Source: Psilocybe azurescens (taxonomy: Eukaryota > Basidiomycota > Agaricomycetes > Agaricales > Agrocybaceae). From it: 64,000 nt of DNA. The notes under the pieces are model-generated. The model was not told the DNA's origin, searched no databases, and was given only the letters and a program-made list of their open reading frames with translations. The position numbers and the translations under genes were made by a program. Each line of letters opens with the position of its first letter. The stretch's first letter is position 1. The stretch covers positions 205,443 to 269,442 of the forward strand of contig JAJIRX010000704.1 in the NCBI GenBank assembly GCA_023853785.1, read 5' to 3'. Shown here one piece after another: positions 1 through 11,345 of this stretch.

Positions 1-1458
1 AATACCATAGAATACTGAATAATGCAATACTTGAGTACGAAGAAAAAATCATGGGAAACGAATGAAAGTTACGTCAATTCGAAAGTTTCCCATCGCAGAC
101 GTTGGCGCCATGTTTGGCTTCAGATGGATTTCTCCATTGACCGTACGAAGTCTCTCGGGTGGCGTTGTTCCAGAGTATTCAGTAGCAGGCCACCACACAG
201 CTCGTTGAGAATGGTCGACATCATCTCTCCAAACTTTGGATTCTATATTCTTCTTGGGTTCCGCGTGATACTTGATACGTCGCCTGACGCGGACAAAAAT
301 GGCCTTCGGAGACGAAAGGAGGTCCAAAGCCTGCTTATCATCACTTTCCAATGTCATGAAAAGTGGAATAACTGAGCCTCGTGTGTAGGTTAGCTATAGG
401 TATATATGTACATTAGATGGTTCGAGAACGAGGACAACAGGTACCTACCGGTTTGGCGAGGTAGAGCTAGACAAGAGGTCAGTTGAAGCTAGATTCAGAA
501 TGGAAAACAGGACACACTCGACATTCTATCTTCGCTGTAGCGTTATTGAGAGTCTTTCCTATTATTTGAACCGCGTTTAGCCAGAACCAACCGTCTGGAT
601 CAACTTTTGGTCCTAACAAGGGTGTCCCTTCCTCATAGGCCAATCGTCTCAAAGGCGGCAGCGGACTTGGGCGAGTCAACGGAATAAATCCAAAAGGAGC
701 TGACAGGCTAAGTATGGCCCAGGGTTTTCATGAAACGATCAATGCCACGAGGAATAATACGTACATGTCATTCGACCTTAGAATACCACTTCGTATGATC
801 TTCATAGATAGTTCATATCTAGTGGTCGCGTGAATGTAGCGGTCATTAAATGTTTGAGGAAGCCTGAACATTTCAGGCTGTTTATCGACACCGCATTCCA
901 TTGACACCGTCTCTGGAAGGTCAATAGCAAAAGGCCAGCTACATTCGCCTTGAAGTAATGCGACCCCATTCTCAGAACGTGCCCATATTTCATGAGGAAC
1001 ATCGAGAAAGGTATATGTATAGCCTAGGAATTCGGAGCCCCCAGTTATGAGCTGCCCTTGAATCTTTATGACGAATGGCAATCAGGTCAGTTGTACGCAT
1101 ATATCAACGAAATCTTTTGTGAGCTCACTTTGATCACTATTGACTTTACGTATTCGAGATTTTCATTAGACAGATTGAGGTGGATCCTGCCTTTTATCGG
1201 AAAGCCCTCCTTGAATGTAGGGACCGTCTTTGAAATAGACTCATGCGCAATGAGCGTCAACGTCGCAGATGTCTTCCCGTTCTTCTCAATTTTATACTCG
1301 AATTCCTTGAGGTTAAGATCTGCTGGCGAAATCGAGGCAAGTGGAGATTGCTGAGTATCAGAGTACCCAGGAAGGCCATCAAGCTCCAGATCAGGAGGAT
1401 CCAAGGTATCTACATACGAAGGCGGTTGTTGCCCATTGAGTTCGTCAGGTAATCCCAT
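1..1458 (-). CDS. Arrestin-like protein (3' end outside window)
   Basis: Probable alpha-arrestin-type adaptor, a family that in fungi links membrane cargo to ubiquitin ligases. Start is the ATG at 1458. Exons read as 1129-1458, 765-1063, about 505-707, 73-393 and 1-14, continuing off the window. Introns 1064-1128, 708-764 and 15-72 are GT-AG and keep frame; joining across 15-72 gives the family string FRIDYSMV. Family landmarks include QGQLITGG in the arrestin N-domain, PLTRPSPLPPLRRLAYEEG, YTRGSVIPL and TLESDDKQALDLL. The donor of the intron ending at 394 is unclear (between about 480 and 515). The N-terminus is proline-rich (QQPPSY), a possible WW-domain ligand. Family assignment is from remembered conserved motifs and the substrate is unknown. 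Confidence 0.72.
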
Positions 1459-2486
1459 AGTTTGCTGTGATGTGTGGGGTTGCTTTCCTATCGCATAGAG
1501 TGACTTTTCATCAGTATTTATTGTTATCTGCTTTGACAGCGCTCATGGGTGGGCACCGACGAAAGAGCGGGTATTCCAAAAATATGGAGACCAAAATAGA
1601 ACCTGTGAGAGAGAGCTCAGAGAGCGGAGTACATTAATACGCATCACCAACCTTATCGTTTATAAAGTTTGACGTACCCATATGACCTTATCTTCTGATG
1701 AGGTCCTGACTCTGGCACAAAAGTCGGCAAGGGTTGCTTAAGGGCCTATGTTTGGGCCTATGTTTGGGTTGATTGAAGTTGAAACTTGAACCCTCAGCCC
1801 TGGCGCTTCCAGATTTAAATTGGCGCCTGTTTTAAGTGGTACAGTCAAAGATAGAATAATTTTTAGTCTTTTTAGTTGTTTGTTGCGGTCGTGGGGTGTC
1901 CTGGCACTTGAAGCATGGGGAGGGACGAATCTCAGTCCAAGACGAGTCGTCAATCGGAAAAACGCGTCGTGTATCTTATCATGTGATGTGACACCATGAC
2001 AATTCCTTGAGGCCAAGCTTGGGCCAAGCAGACGTCTTTAGTTGGTTCTGAGTTGACTCAAAGTCGACTGTTACCAACCACAATGTTCGCGCCACTACGC
2101 CCAGGCCCCTAGATGAACCACTTCCTATACGCAAAGGCACCTTAGCACCGTATTTAAACGAAAACTATATCCAAGTACGCGGGTGTAACGGCATAGGTTT
2201 GTTATTCGCCTTGCTGCTGTCTTGAATCCTAGTACCAAGGCAAGATGTCAGTTGCATCTACCGAAGTTTACGGTCGCGTGAGTGTAAAGGGATATTCTTA
2301 AATGACGACCAGCCAGCAAAATCTAATTAACCATTTCTTATTGATGACATTAGCTCCTACAGTTAGGAAAAATCTACTCCAATCATACACAATATTTACA
2401 TATTCTACAAGGCGGAACGGAGAATGAAATAAAAGTATCCTATAGCTCGCTCATATCCGTATATCTCGCAATTTCGCCAGACGAAA
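1459..2486. other. Intergenic region between arrestin-like and Atg27-like genes
   Basis: No gene recognised. It must hold the promoter of the arrestin-like gene and the 3' end of the Atg27-like gene. There is a 12 bp perfect tandem pair (gggcctatgttt) near 1742-1765. An open frame on minus at 1738-2016 has no recognisable domain and probably arises by chance. Confidence 0.5.
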
Positions 2487-4037
2487 CTATCTGTGGAAAT
2501 ACTTTGCAAGTCCAGACATCGCACCTCGCTCTGCAAAGGTTTCTACATCGGGGGTGGCACCGTAAGACCTCACCACCCGTCTACCATGTTGGGGGTTATT
2601 CGTTAACGGAATATACTCTTCCATTCCATTGACATTCCAGTCGTCTTCTCTACCCATCGCCCCAGAACCATTGACCATGACGTCCTCGGAATCCAGGAGA
2701 GACATGTCCTCTTGTGCCCATCGGACGAGCTTGCTATCGCCCTGTCTAAAACGCGATCCCACACGAACAATGGATTTAGTCGTTCTGTGTATCGAATTTC
2801 CTATAGGGCGGAGCTTGGTGAAGGCTTGGGACAGCAAGGGTAGAATGGTGTACGTGGCGCCTTTCAAATTCTCGGTGGCGAGACTGCGTGCGCGACTCGA
2901 AGAGAGAAGGATGCAACCAAAGACTAAACCACTGCTAAGAACCACAATTTAGTACGCACTATTTGACCGACAGAATAACAAGGCAGGACGTACACAAGCA
3001 CCACTACAATGATGGCGATCCATCGCCGTGCTCTGCTGTTGTCGAGGGGCATGAGATCGTCGTCACCTTGTTTGTCCCCCGGAGCCGGTTCTTCGCTGCC
3101 GCTGTTAGGCTCGTTGGCCGCCACAATATCTGGATGTGTGGCACTGGTCAACTTTGTCGGGCACCCGTGCGAAGTGGTCCAGGAGAAAAAATGGACACCC
3201 TTGTCTTCTCTAACGTATTTTAGTGTTTCCTCGTCAGAGCAGATAAACACAATCTCTGCGGACTGCCGCTGCTTCTCCAGCATTCCGCCATATAACGACA
3301 AGTGCAATGGCAGATGATCTGCCCAAAAAGCACAAGCTTGAGGTGAGATATCAACAGCTTCATTGTACACAGCTTACCAGCATCATTATTCTCCTTTTGA
3401 ATATTTAGCGATATAGTGGTTTTGAGAGCGCTCGATTTGCGACTTCTCCTTGCCTTACGGGCAATGGAGCTTGCTCGTGGAGTCTTGCGCGTTGATTTTA
3501 TGTTGCCGGCGATAATGTCCCATCGGTCCGTGTCCTCCACATCTCCACGCATCTATAAGTAATTGCACCTCCAAGAATAGCCGGGAATTTCCCAGCACGG
3601 AAGGCCGACTCACCCAGCATGCATACCCAAGTATCCTCACCACACCCTGAGCCCTGGAAATTATTGAAAGGGGTTGGAACTTCAACAAGCCAGAGTGACA
3701 TTAATGCTCCTACCTCAAGTCCTGAAGTAACCCGGGTCGAGAAACTGTATGCATCTAAGCCTCCAAGAGTGACTTCGTAAAACCGCCCTCCAGAACTTGA
3801 TCCTTCGCCTTTATCTTCATCGTAATTCTTTGCGACACCAGATCCTTCAACGACCACCCTCTCTTCCGCTAGTGGACACAGGTTATATCCATGACCGTTG
3901 AGTTCGAAAGCGCAATTATGCCGCAAGTCGTTATCTTTGATGATATGTGTTACTATTCGGTCCGCCCGTCCACAAGCCGTCAAAAGGGATCCCAGCAGGA
4001 AATAAGTGAAGAACTGGGAACGAGACATAGATATCAA
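2487..4037 (-). CDS. Atg27-like type I membrane protein (MRH-type lumenal domain)
   Basis: Probable Atg27, a single-pass Golgi/endosome/pre-autophagosomal membrane protein that helps Atg9 cycling. The first 25 residues form a signal peptide (FFTYFLLGSLLTACG). The lumenal part has NCAFELNGHGYNLCPL near the N-terminus and, later, LPLHLSLYGG, AEIVFICSDEE and FSWTTSHGCP, the spaced cysteines of a mannose-6-phosphate-receptor-like fold. Intron 2935-2993 falls inside the membrane span; splicing it gives a continuous hydrophobic helix (IAIIVVVLVSGLVFGCILL). Intron 3337-3377 also keeps frame. The cytoplasmic tail is about 130 residues, acidic in part, with a YIPL tyrosine-type sorting signal. The junction around 3560-3640 is unresolved: the best donor (GTGAGT) gives the wrong phase, an alternative GTATGC donor gives the right one. 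Start ATG 4037, or 4028 three codons on. Confidence 0.62.
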
Positions 4038-4874
4038 AGGTAGGACCAGAAGTCAGTCCAGCCTCGAGGATTGTAGTGGTTTGCGTGAAGAGTGGAGGCG
4101 GTGGCAAAGGACCCAATTATGCTGAAAGTATCACTGCGAAAGAAGGCACTGCATGGGAGCCTACTACCGAACACGGCGCCATCTTTGGCTGTGGACCCGG
4201 AAAGTGGGGAACCGCACATGTACAGCTATCGTAATTGTGCAAACCATGAGAGGAGGCCGAGGTTGGACGCCTATTTGGGACATGCACATGTGTGATGGGC
4301 CGTTCTGATCTGCTGATATCATTGGGTCAAATGACATCAATAGTGAGCGTTTGAACACCAAGGCCTGGTCACTTCCATGAGGCCGCTAAATCTAGTTTAC
4401 AAAAAGCGACGACTCTTGCTACATACTAGATTTATCTTTTCATATTCACTCACTTCAACTCAGGTGAGTGATTTTTCACATTCGAGAATTGGAATGTACA
4501 TGCCTTAGTCCAAGTATGCCTTTTTGAATCCATTGTCAGCGGAACACTCGAGAAGTCTCAAGGCTCAAATTTTCCCGCTTAGGTCGGGATGGCCTCTTAC
4601 AGCCCTTATAATAAATAGACTTGCTTTCTAGCCACCTCGACAGATCATGATATCGACGCCAGTATTGGCAGTAGCCTCGAGCGCTTAACGAAGCTGCTCC
4701 ATAGTTCTGCCAGTGTCAAATTCATTCTCAGTACTAGAGCGCCAAAATGGCAAGAGGCAGATCAGGAATAATTGAATATGTATAAAAGATTGTCGATTGT
4801 CTGTTGAATGACTATGATATAGAAGTACAAAGAGTGTGTGCGTGAAACTGTCCAAGGCTATGCTTCACCATCTA
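4038..4874. other. Intergenic region
   Basis: No gene, repeat or RNA recognised. It contains the upstream region of the Atg27-like gene and the 3' flank of the DUF6534 gene. Confidence 0.5.
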
Positions 4875-6968
4875 TCACAGGGCGTGGGGCAAGTGTTCCT
4901 GGGTCGGATGGACCATCGACATCACCGATGGAGAATTTTCGGATTCTATTTGTTTGTCGAGTAAAGTTTGGATAGAGATGGCCATTCTACCGCTCTCTGT
5001 ATGACTGGTTCCAGTTGTCTATGAAAAATAATGATGATTTGTCATGTAGATAGAACAGAACAAAAGCTTACCTTTTCGAGGTATGGTAGGCGAAATGTTT
5101 TCGATATCAGAAAACATCCGCGACGGGGACAGGGAAGTGAGATTCATTGACACCATATCTTGCTGATCCCTCAAGGCTTCACGCGCGTTTAGCCTGAACA
5201 TCGATATTGGTGAACATCAATCAACCTAGGCCATAGAAAACAATGCCTTACGTTGCGAGATACGCGTTCACGTACACTAGGAAGAATAGTTGTACTGTTA
5301 GTTCAACGGTCAACCAAATGAGACGTGGGTTCTTACGCTTGCTCAATAGAAGGTAGAATCCTTCGATCCATGCAGACCTGCGTTAATCTATGATCGTTAA
5401 GAGAAGAAATGAAAAATATTTACCAAGGAAAATGAAGTTATTTGGCATAATGATGTAAAGGATTAAACCCAATGAAGCGTCAATGCTGAGTAACACAGGA
5501 TGAGTTTAACGCCCCCCAAGAGAATACAAACTCTGTGGACATACGCAACGATCATCCCAGTGTTCACAGTGTAGAGCGTCAGAACTTTGATTAAAGAATC
5601 CGTCCTGACAGGCCAATAAATGTCAATGCTTGGCGCACCCGAATAGTAGATGTGTCGTACCTCCGGAACCCTGTCCTTGATCCATACAGAAGCCATGACA
5701 GAGCGAGAGCGAGACTAAGGTCACTTCCAGTTCCAACTCCGAATGTCAGATACATGAGAGGCTTTGGGCACAAAAATCTCAACAGAATGCTTTTTGAGAA
5801 AGGCAATAAATCGAGAACGCACAGCAATTGTCTGCAATTCAGGAAAGGTTTCGATTTTGAAACTGTGGGTTAAGTTGCATTCAATGTGAGTGGAGCCTAT
5901 CGAGTATAATCGAGAGAAGTAGAACGCACGCCTTCACTGTGATCGCTGATAGGGAGCAGCTCACGTTAGACACGTCATAAGCGAGAAAGAGACTAGAAGC
6001 CTACTCATGCCAACGACTTGAAAATGGAAGGTTTCAGTACAGCGCTTACGATTCTAATTTAGGATTAATCACTCACTTAAATCGCTCAACGATATAGCCA
6101 TCTATGCAAAGGAAGATTAAATAGTCGGCGTTAAAGGATATTCTGTGCAGTGAATATGTTAAGTACCCACAATCCAAACCGTCAGAGGGATGTTGCCGTT
6201 GCTCACTAAATCGGATCCATAACAGCGGTCGGGTTAGCCCGTGGAGTCCAAGTAAATGCACTACTCACGGCGAAACACCCGAATGGTGAATAAAGTACGT
6301 ATTATGAAATTCGATATTGCCTTTAGAAGTCGTTAGTCAGTTGACTAGCTATGGAACGACGTGCACTCACAGTGACCGCGACATGAATCTAAGAGCGTGA
6401 AGGATGAGCGTACAAAAAGCAAGGTTGACTAAAGAATTCAACCCACAATCACACTCCTATATCATTAAAATCAGATCGATTGTACCCAAATTCGAAACTC
6501 CGCACAAAAAATCTCACCAAACTGGTTTATAAACCGCCATCGGATTTAGATAGTTGCTGACCATGTAGAAGTAGAGTATGTGTCCATTCAAGGCGGAATC
6601 AAAGGTGTCGAGGAGCCTTATCACTTAAAGGTGAGAAAGGGTGATGGCTGAGCATAATAGGACAAATTTACCAAAGAAGGGAAACCTAGCATTTTCGTTA
6701 AGAATGTGACCAGAACAGATGTAGCAAAAGAGCGCACCGTTATCTTCAAGTAAATACGGTCTTTATTTCCCCTCGTAAAATAGTTCCACGTCTGAACGCA
6801 CGTAACACCCCAGAGCCTACGAGCCCTAGTCAGCGCGAGAAATCACGAAGCACGGGAAAGAAAGACATACGCCATCGCTACCAACCCCCCTACCAGGAGG
6901 GAACCCAGAGTGTTGTCGAATCTAGGCAACACCGGCGGCGCACCGCCCACAGGAATACTTGAAGACAT
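4875..6968 (-). CDS. DUF6534 seven-helix membrane protein
   Basis: Member of the large Agaricomycete DUF6534 family of seven-transmembrane proteins of unknown function. Start ATG 6968 gives MSSSIPVGGAPPVLPRF followed by the first helix (LGSLLVGGLVAMA) and a GTATGT donor. Successive short exons then read WGVTCVQTWNYF, LLDTFDSALNGHILYFYMV, FIIRTLFTIRVFR with LSNGNIPLTVWIV, then the signature RTDSLIKVLTLYTVNTGMIVA, and FYLLLSKL-YVNAYLATLNARE. About nine exons; most introns are 50-65 bp. The C-terminal cytoplasmic tail is serine/asparagine-rich and ends at the TGA at 4875-4877, provided the last intron uses the CATACAG acceptor. The seven-helix pattern is what the sequence shows; any receptor role would be a guess. 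Confidence 0.8.
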
Positions 6969-9900
6969 TGAGTCGATCTGAAAAGAATGACGATGTTCAA
7001 GAGGGAATCTCAGGGAGGCGAGGCAAAAGGCGCTACGTTATCTTGGGAAGGTTTATAAAGGCAATGGAAGGGATGCCCGAATGTCACAATGCCGAATCGT
7101 AGTATGACAGTTTTTCTCTGCTCTTTACATATTCCCCTCCTGCCCTGTCCGCACCGGCTATAAGAGGCGCTGTGGCTGGTTGTGGGTAGCTTCCAAGTAG
7201 CAACTCCAGAAGGTCCAAGCCGCCGATTAAACCCCGTATGTGTCCCCTACCAAACTCACGTTTTCCGTGTATAAATAGATATCCTTGCCTACTTAGTTTC
7301 TTCCGCGGTCATGTTCGTCGAGGATCGAATGAAAAGATTCTTCATGTAGCGAACATTGGTCCCATTTTGGGTGCTTTATATGAACTTGAATATAAGATTC
7401 TTCCTTGTGATTCTTTTTTGACCGTGATTATGAATCTAAATGTGTGGAGCAGCCTATTTCGATGTGATTTGTGGCATCGGAGGTTTTGTTTGTCCACCAA
7501 TCAAACTCCGGTGTATGAAGAGCCTGTGAACCTAAGATAGATGAGCGGAATGCATTCTTGAATCGTGACGAGCTAACTCTCAAAATCACAACGAACCACA
7601 CGGTGTGGCATGACCATGAGAGAGGGATCTTCAAATTTGACCGGAAGCTACTTCGAACGGATTGTTTTGGGGCAATTATTTCCACGATCATCGTTGTCTA
7701 CAGCAGTAGTGTGCACCTGTGTATGTGGATCCAGGAGGGATTAAATGGTATTTTCTACGATTCGGAGTTTGCAACGGATTTACGGCCACCTTTTTGATCT
7801 CACACCTTCGAAAGTAAGGAAATTTGCCACCCCTCGTAGAATTTTTACATGTCGGCACGTATAAAAGCAGAGTTTCATGAACGGAAGTACATGTTCCTTT
7901 CGGGCCTTTGCTCAGTTCATCGATGGCTGTCAATGAAAAGCAAATTGGAAGCAGACGTCAGAGCAGACAATTTATCCTTTCGACCCTCCAACTAGAAACA
8001 CACCTGACTGATAGTCTCCCTACCAAGATTGCACCTCCCTTGGGAAAGCAATCGAGTCGAACGTCAGTGGGCGACGTCAGACCCACCGTCTCTGTCGTAC
8101 AAGCTTCATGCCTATTATTACAGCCTCCGTACTATTTTCAGGATACCATGCAACCAAGGTACATCTCTGTTTCTACCCCATAAGTGGATGTCGTCGAAGC
8201 TTGACTAGTCACCAGACCGTAAGGTTCCAGATTGCAGATGTATCACATGCTGAGCGTCTTTCTGCTATTGTGAATCGTGATACTGTGTTTCTGTGGGCGT
8301 TGTTGCGCACGCCCAGCTGGAATGGGCCCAAACAAGAAGAAGGCGAAGCAATATGCCAGAAACGTCTACATGTTGGAGAGCATCGATGTGCGAGTATCAA
8401 AACTTGATAGATCAAGAAAAGCTCGAAGTCAGGGTCTATTAACTCTTAATAGTTGACATATGACGAAGGGGGATAGAAAAGAAGAACAGACATGTTTACG
8501 GTTTACCCGCGACATAATCGCGAGAGATAAAAGAATGATGATCTAGAGCTCCAACAGACAGAGAGCTCAGAGCTGGACGGCGGGCGTTAAGATGGCGTTG
8601 AGAACCATGAGAGGCACTGATAACTCCGAGTTTCGCCGAGTTCCGACAAAAGCTGACTAGTGTAGTCTGTCGCGTGACCTAATATTATGACGCGCCTGAG
8701 CGCGTCTGCCACCTAGGGGCCCATGATTTCTTATCTGTGTCCTCGATTGATCTTTATGGTGGGCATTTGAGCATCCCAAGCCATCCCAAGTCATAGAGGC
8801 ACAAAATTAAAGAGACGTTGTACTTATTTCGAGAAAGCTCACCTCTTCGAGTCGAATGGATCTTCTGAAATAGACATCTTGAGGGTATTATCTATTCATC
8901 CTTTTATGACAATAAATTAAGAGCTTATACAGCTACAAACATAGTACGCGCCTCCAGATCTGTTATGTATTTTATGTTAAGCAGTTTATCCCCCAAAGAA
9001 AACCTTGAAATCTACATCAACATGGCCGAATGGTACATGGTCGTACTCCTATTGACCAAGTCTGGAACAGGCTGAGTATGTAACGCCTAAGAGTATGTAT
9101 TAAGAATTCAAGAACAAACGCCACGCTCTTTAAAGGTTACTCTAGTATTCTTAGTTTTCACTGTGTGGGAAAACTCTTTTATAAATTTATCTCGTCGTAT
9201 TCCCGTCCTCTTTCTTATAGTAAGTGGACCTTCCCAATACTACATTCTCTCTATAAATCTCAAGTATAACCTCCCGAGAAGAAGAAAAATAGGATATACT
9301 ATTGTTTGTAGAGTCGTCACGACGTACAATATCAGCTTGGCTTAAGAATAAACTATAATTACCGTGTTCAACGATTGGGTCTCAAAAAATTATCCATCCA
9401 AAAAACCTCACAAAGTATATATACTTTGACAGCCCGCTCCAACTCTTAAAATTTTAACAATTACAAACTGACAGCTCTAACTATGAGCCATGACAACTGA
9501 ACTATGCCTTACCATTCAAGCTGAACCTTCAATTGAAGCTCCGAGGCCGTCCAATGACATCGCACGAATCACGACAGAAAAGTCCAATCCTCCCAGCAAA
9601 GCTAAATAAAAATGTGACAGAAACCCCAGCGCGGAAAGTGATTCTCAAAGTCAGGATAGAAAACAGAAAATAGACACACCACCGGCACTAGCAGACTCCC
9701 TAAAAAAATAAGAACAAGCTCCAACTCGAAAATTCCCAGCGAAGCGCCCACCTGCGCCCTTTGACATTCCCTGATATAGCTTGTATTGTACTCTATAGAA
9801 TACACTGTACCATATCCCCAGAACCTTGAGAGACGGACAAAACACCTTCCCCAACTTCCATGCAACTCGAAGACAAAATCATGGACCTCGAAATAGAAGC

Positions 9901-10456
9901 ATACCACCCACCCATACTTACCGTTGACGATATGTACAATTGTGCGTACCACGCACTGCACACAATATAGCTTCCAACAAGTTCCCAGACAAAGACGTCC
10001 ACTAGTCAGGAGCCGCCAGATCAGACACCGAGTCGGGAGGGTTATAAATCCTTGACTTTTGACATCGATATCAGGTTATGATGTGGCCCCACAATACCGC
10101 AGCAGCCAACAGAAGTCTACTATAATTAGTAATACTTATAGTATCGAAGAAGTCGTCTATCGAAGTTCTCCCCAGAAAAAGTTGCTTTAATGAGCCTGAC
10201 GTGCCACAGCAAGCCAGGCCTTCGATTTCAAGTCCATCATGATGAAAAACACCAATCTATCAACTGGCAAAAGATATACATACATACCATCCGATGGCAA
10301 AAAAAAAGAGAAAGAAAGAGAAGCTTCTTCTATTGAATTACGATCCTCGTATCCGGTACTACGTATTCCTTGCAAAATATATGGCAAATTACTAATAAGA
10401 CTTAAAAGAGAAACCAATAGAACATAGCCTTACTCTACCTTAATACCATTACTAAG

Positions 10457-10459
<3 letters not shown>
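6969..10459. other. Gene-poor region
   Basis: About 3.5 kb with no recognisable protein. Several open frames of 70-120 codons occur on both strands (for example plus 7558-7797 and minus 9602-9961), but none shows a conserved motif, a plausible set of introns or a hydrophobic pattern that repeats in another gene here. Composition is moderately AT-rich, with CpG present at normal levels, so it does not resemble the CpG-poor tract at the right end. Confidence 0.5.
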
Positions 10460-10500
<41 letters not shown>

Positions 10501-10574
10501 GAGAGAGAGGGAGAGAGAGAGAGAGGGAGAGAGAGAGAGAGAGAGGGAGAGAGAGAGAGAGAGAGGGAGAGAGA
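10460..10574. repeat. (GA)n microsatellite
   Basis: About 115 bp of nearly pure GA dinucleotide, interrupted at intervals by an extra G. It produces an artificial leucine-serine open frame on the minus strand. Confidence 0.95.
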
Positions 10575-11019
10575 TAACGAAAGACAGATAAATTATAACG
10601 AAAGACTGAAACTTCAAAGATGAAAAAGAAAGCGAAAAAATAAAAAATAAAAGAAAGAATGAAGTTGGAAAAAGAGGGAGAAGAGAATAAGGAGTGTGTA
10701 AACCAGCTTGAAAAATATAAATATAATCAATCACTTGTGAACCAAACCACCAAACCACCATACGGGTTGACAGAGAGAACGACGTAACGCCTGGAGAAGA
10801 ACTTCCGCCTTGGGAACCGAGTACCGAAAACCGAAAACCGAAACCGAAGAGCGCCCAACGCCCGGGGCTGCAGCCCCAATAGGATGAGGAAGGAGTATAA
10901 AGAGGAGGAAAGGAGGACGCGAGGAAGAGAGAGAAACAGGGAAAGACGGGGGTGGGAAATAGGTTGGGTTGGGGGTGTCACCGGGTGTGCAAGTGTGGGG
11001 CATGTTAACGCGTTCATTT

Positions 11020-11085
11020 GGTTCAGGGCTTCCGTCCCTCATCCTCCTAAGTGGTTCAGGGCTTCCTTCCCCTCATCCTCCTAAG
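11020..11085. repeat. Tandem pair of about 32 bp
   Basis: Two adjacent copies of a unit beginning ggttcagggcttcc and ending catcctcctaag, at 11020-11051 and 11053-11085, differing by two changes. It lies in gene-free sequence 260 bp downstream of the P450 stop. Confidence 0.85.
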
Positions 11086-11345
11086 TAAGGTGTAAGGGCT
11101 CCCGACTCCCGACTTTTTCGAAATTCGGTCCGTAGCCTTGACCCTTCCGAAGCCCTTCGACTTCTGCGCTAGAAGCCAAAGAAGATAAAGACAAGAATAT
11201 GAACATGACGCATATCGATTCTTGATCCCATTAATTTCAATCCGAGTTCGTGTTTCCAAGTTTCCAGTTCCAGTTCCCTATTCTTACACTCCAACCAACC
11301 CAACCCAATCCAACGACACGACAGAATACACAAGAGATAACAAAT

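Noticed and set aside
1738..2016. 92-codon open frame on minus
   Set aside because: No motif, no neighbour exon, part of its end is a 12 bp tandem repeat.
9602..9961. 119-codon open frame on minus with hydrophobic stretches
   Set aside because: AT-rich region, no known motif, no supporting splice structure.
10435..10761. Open frame of alternating Leu-Ser on minus
   Set aside because: It is only the translation of the GA microsatellite.
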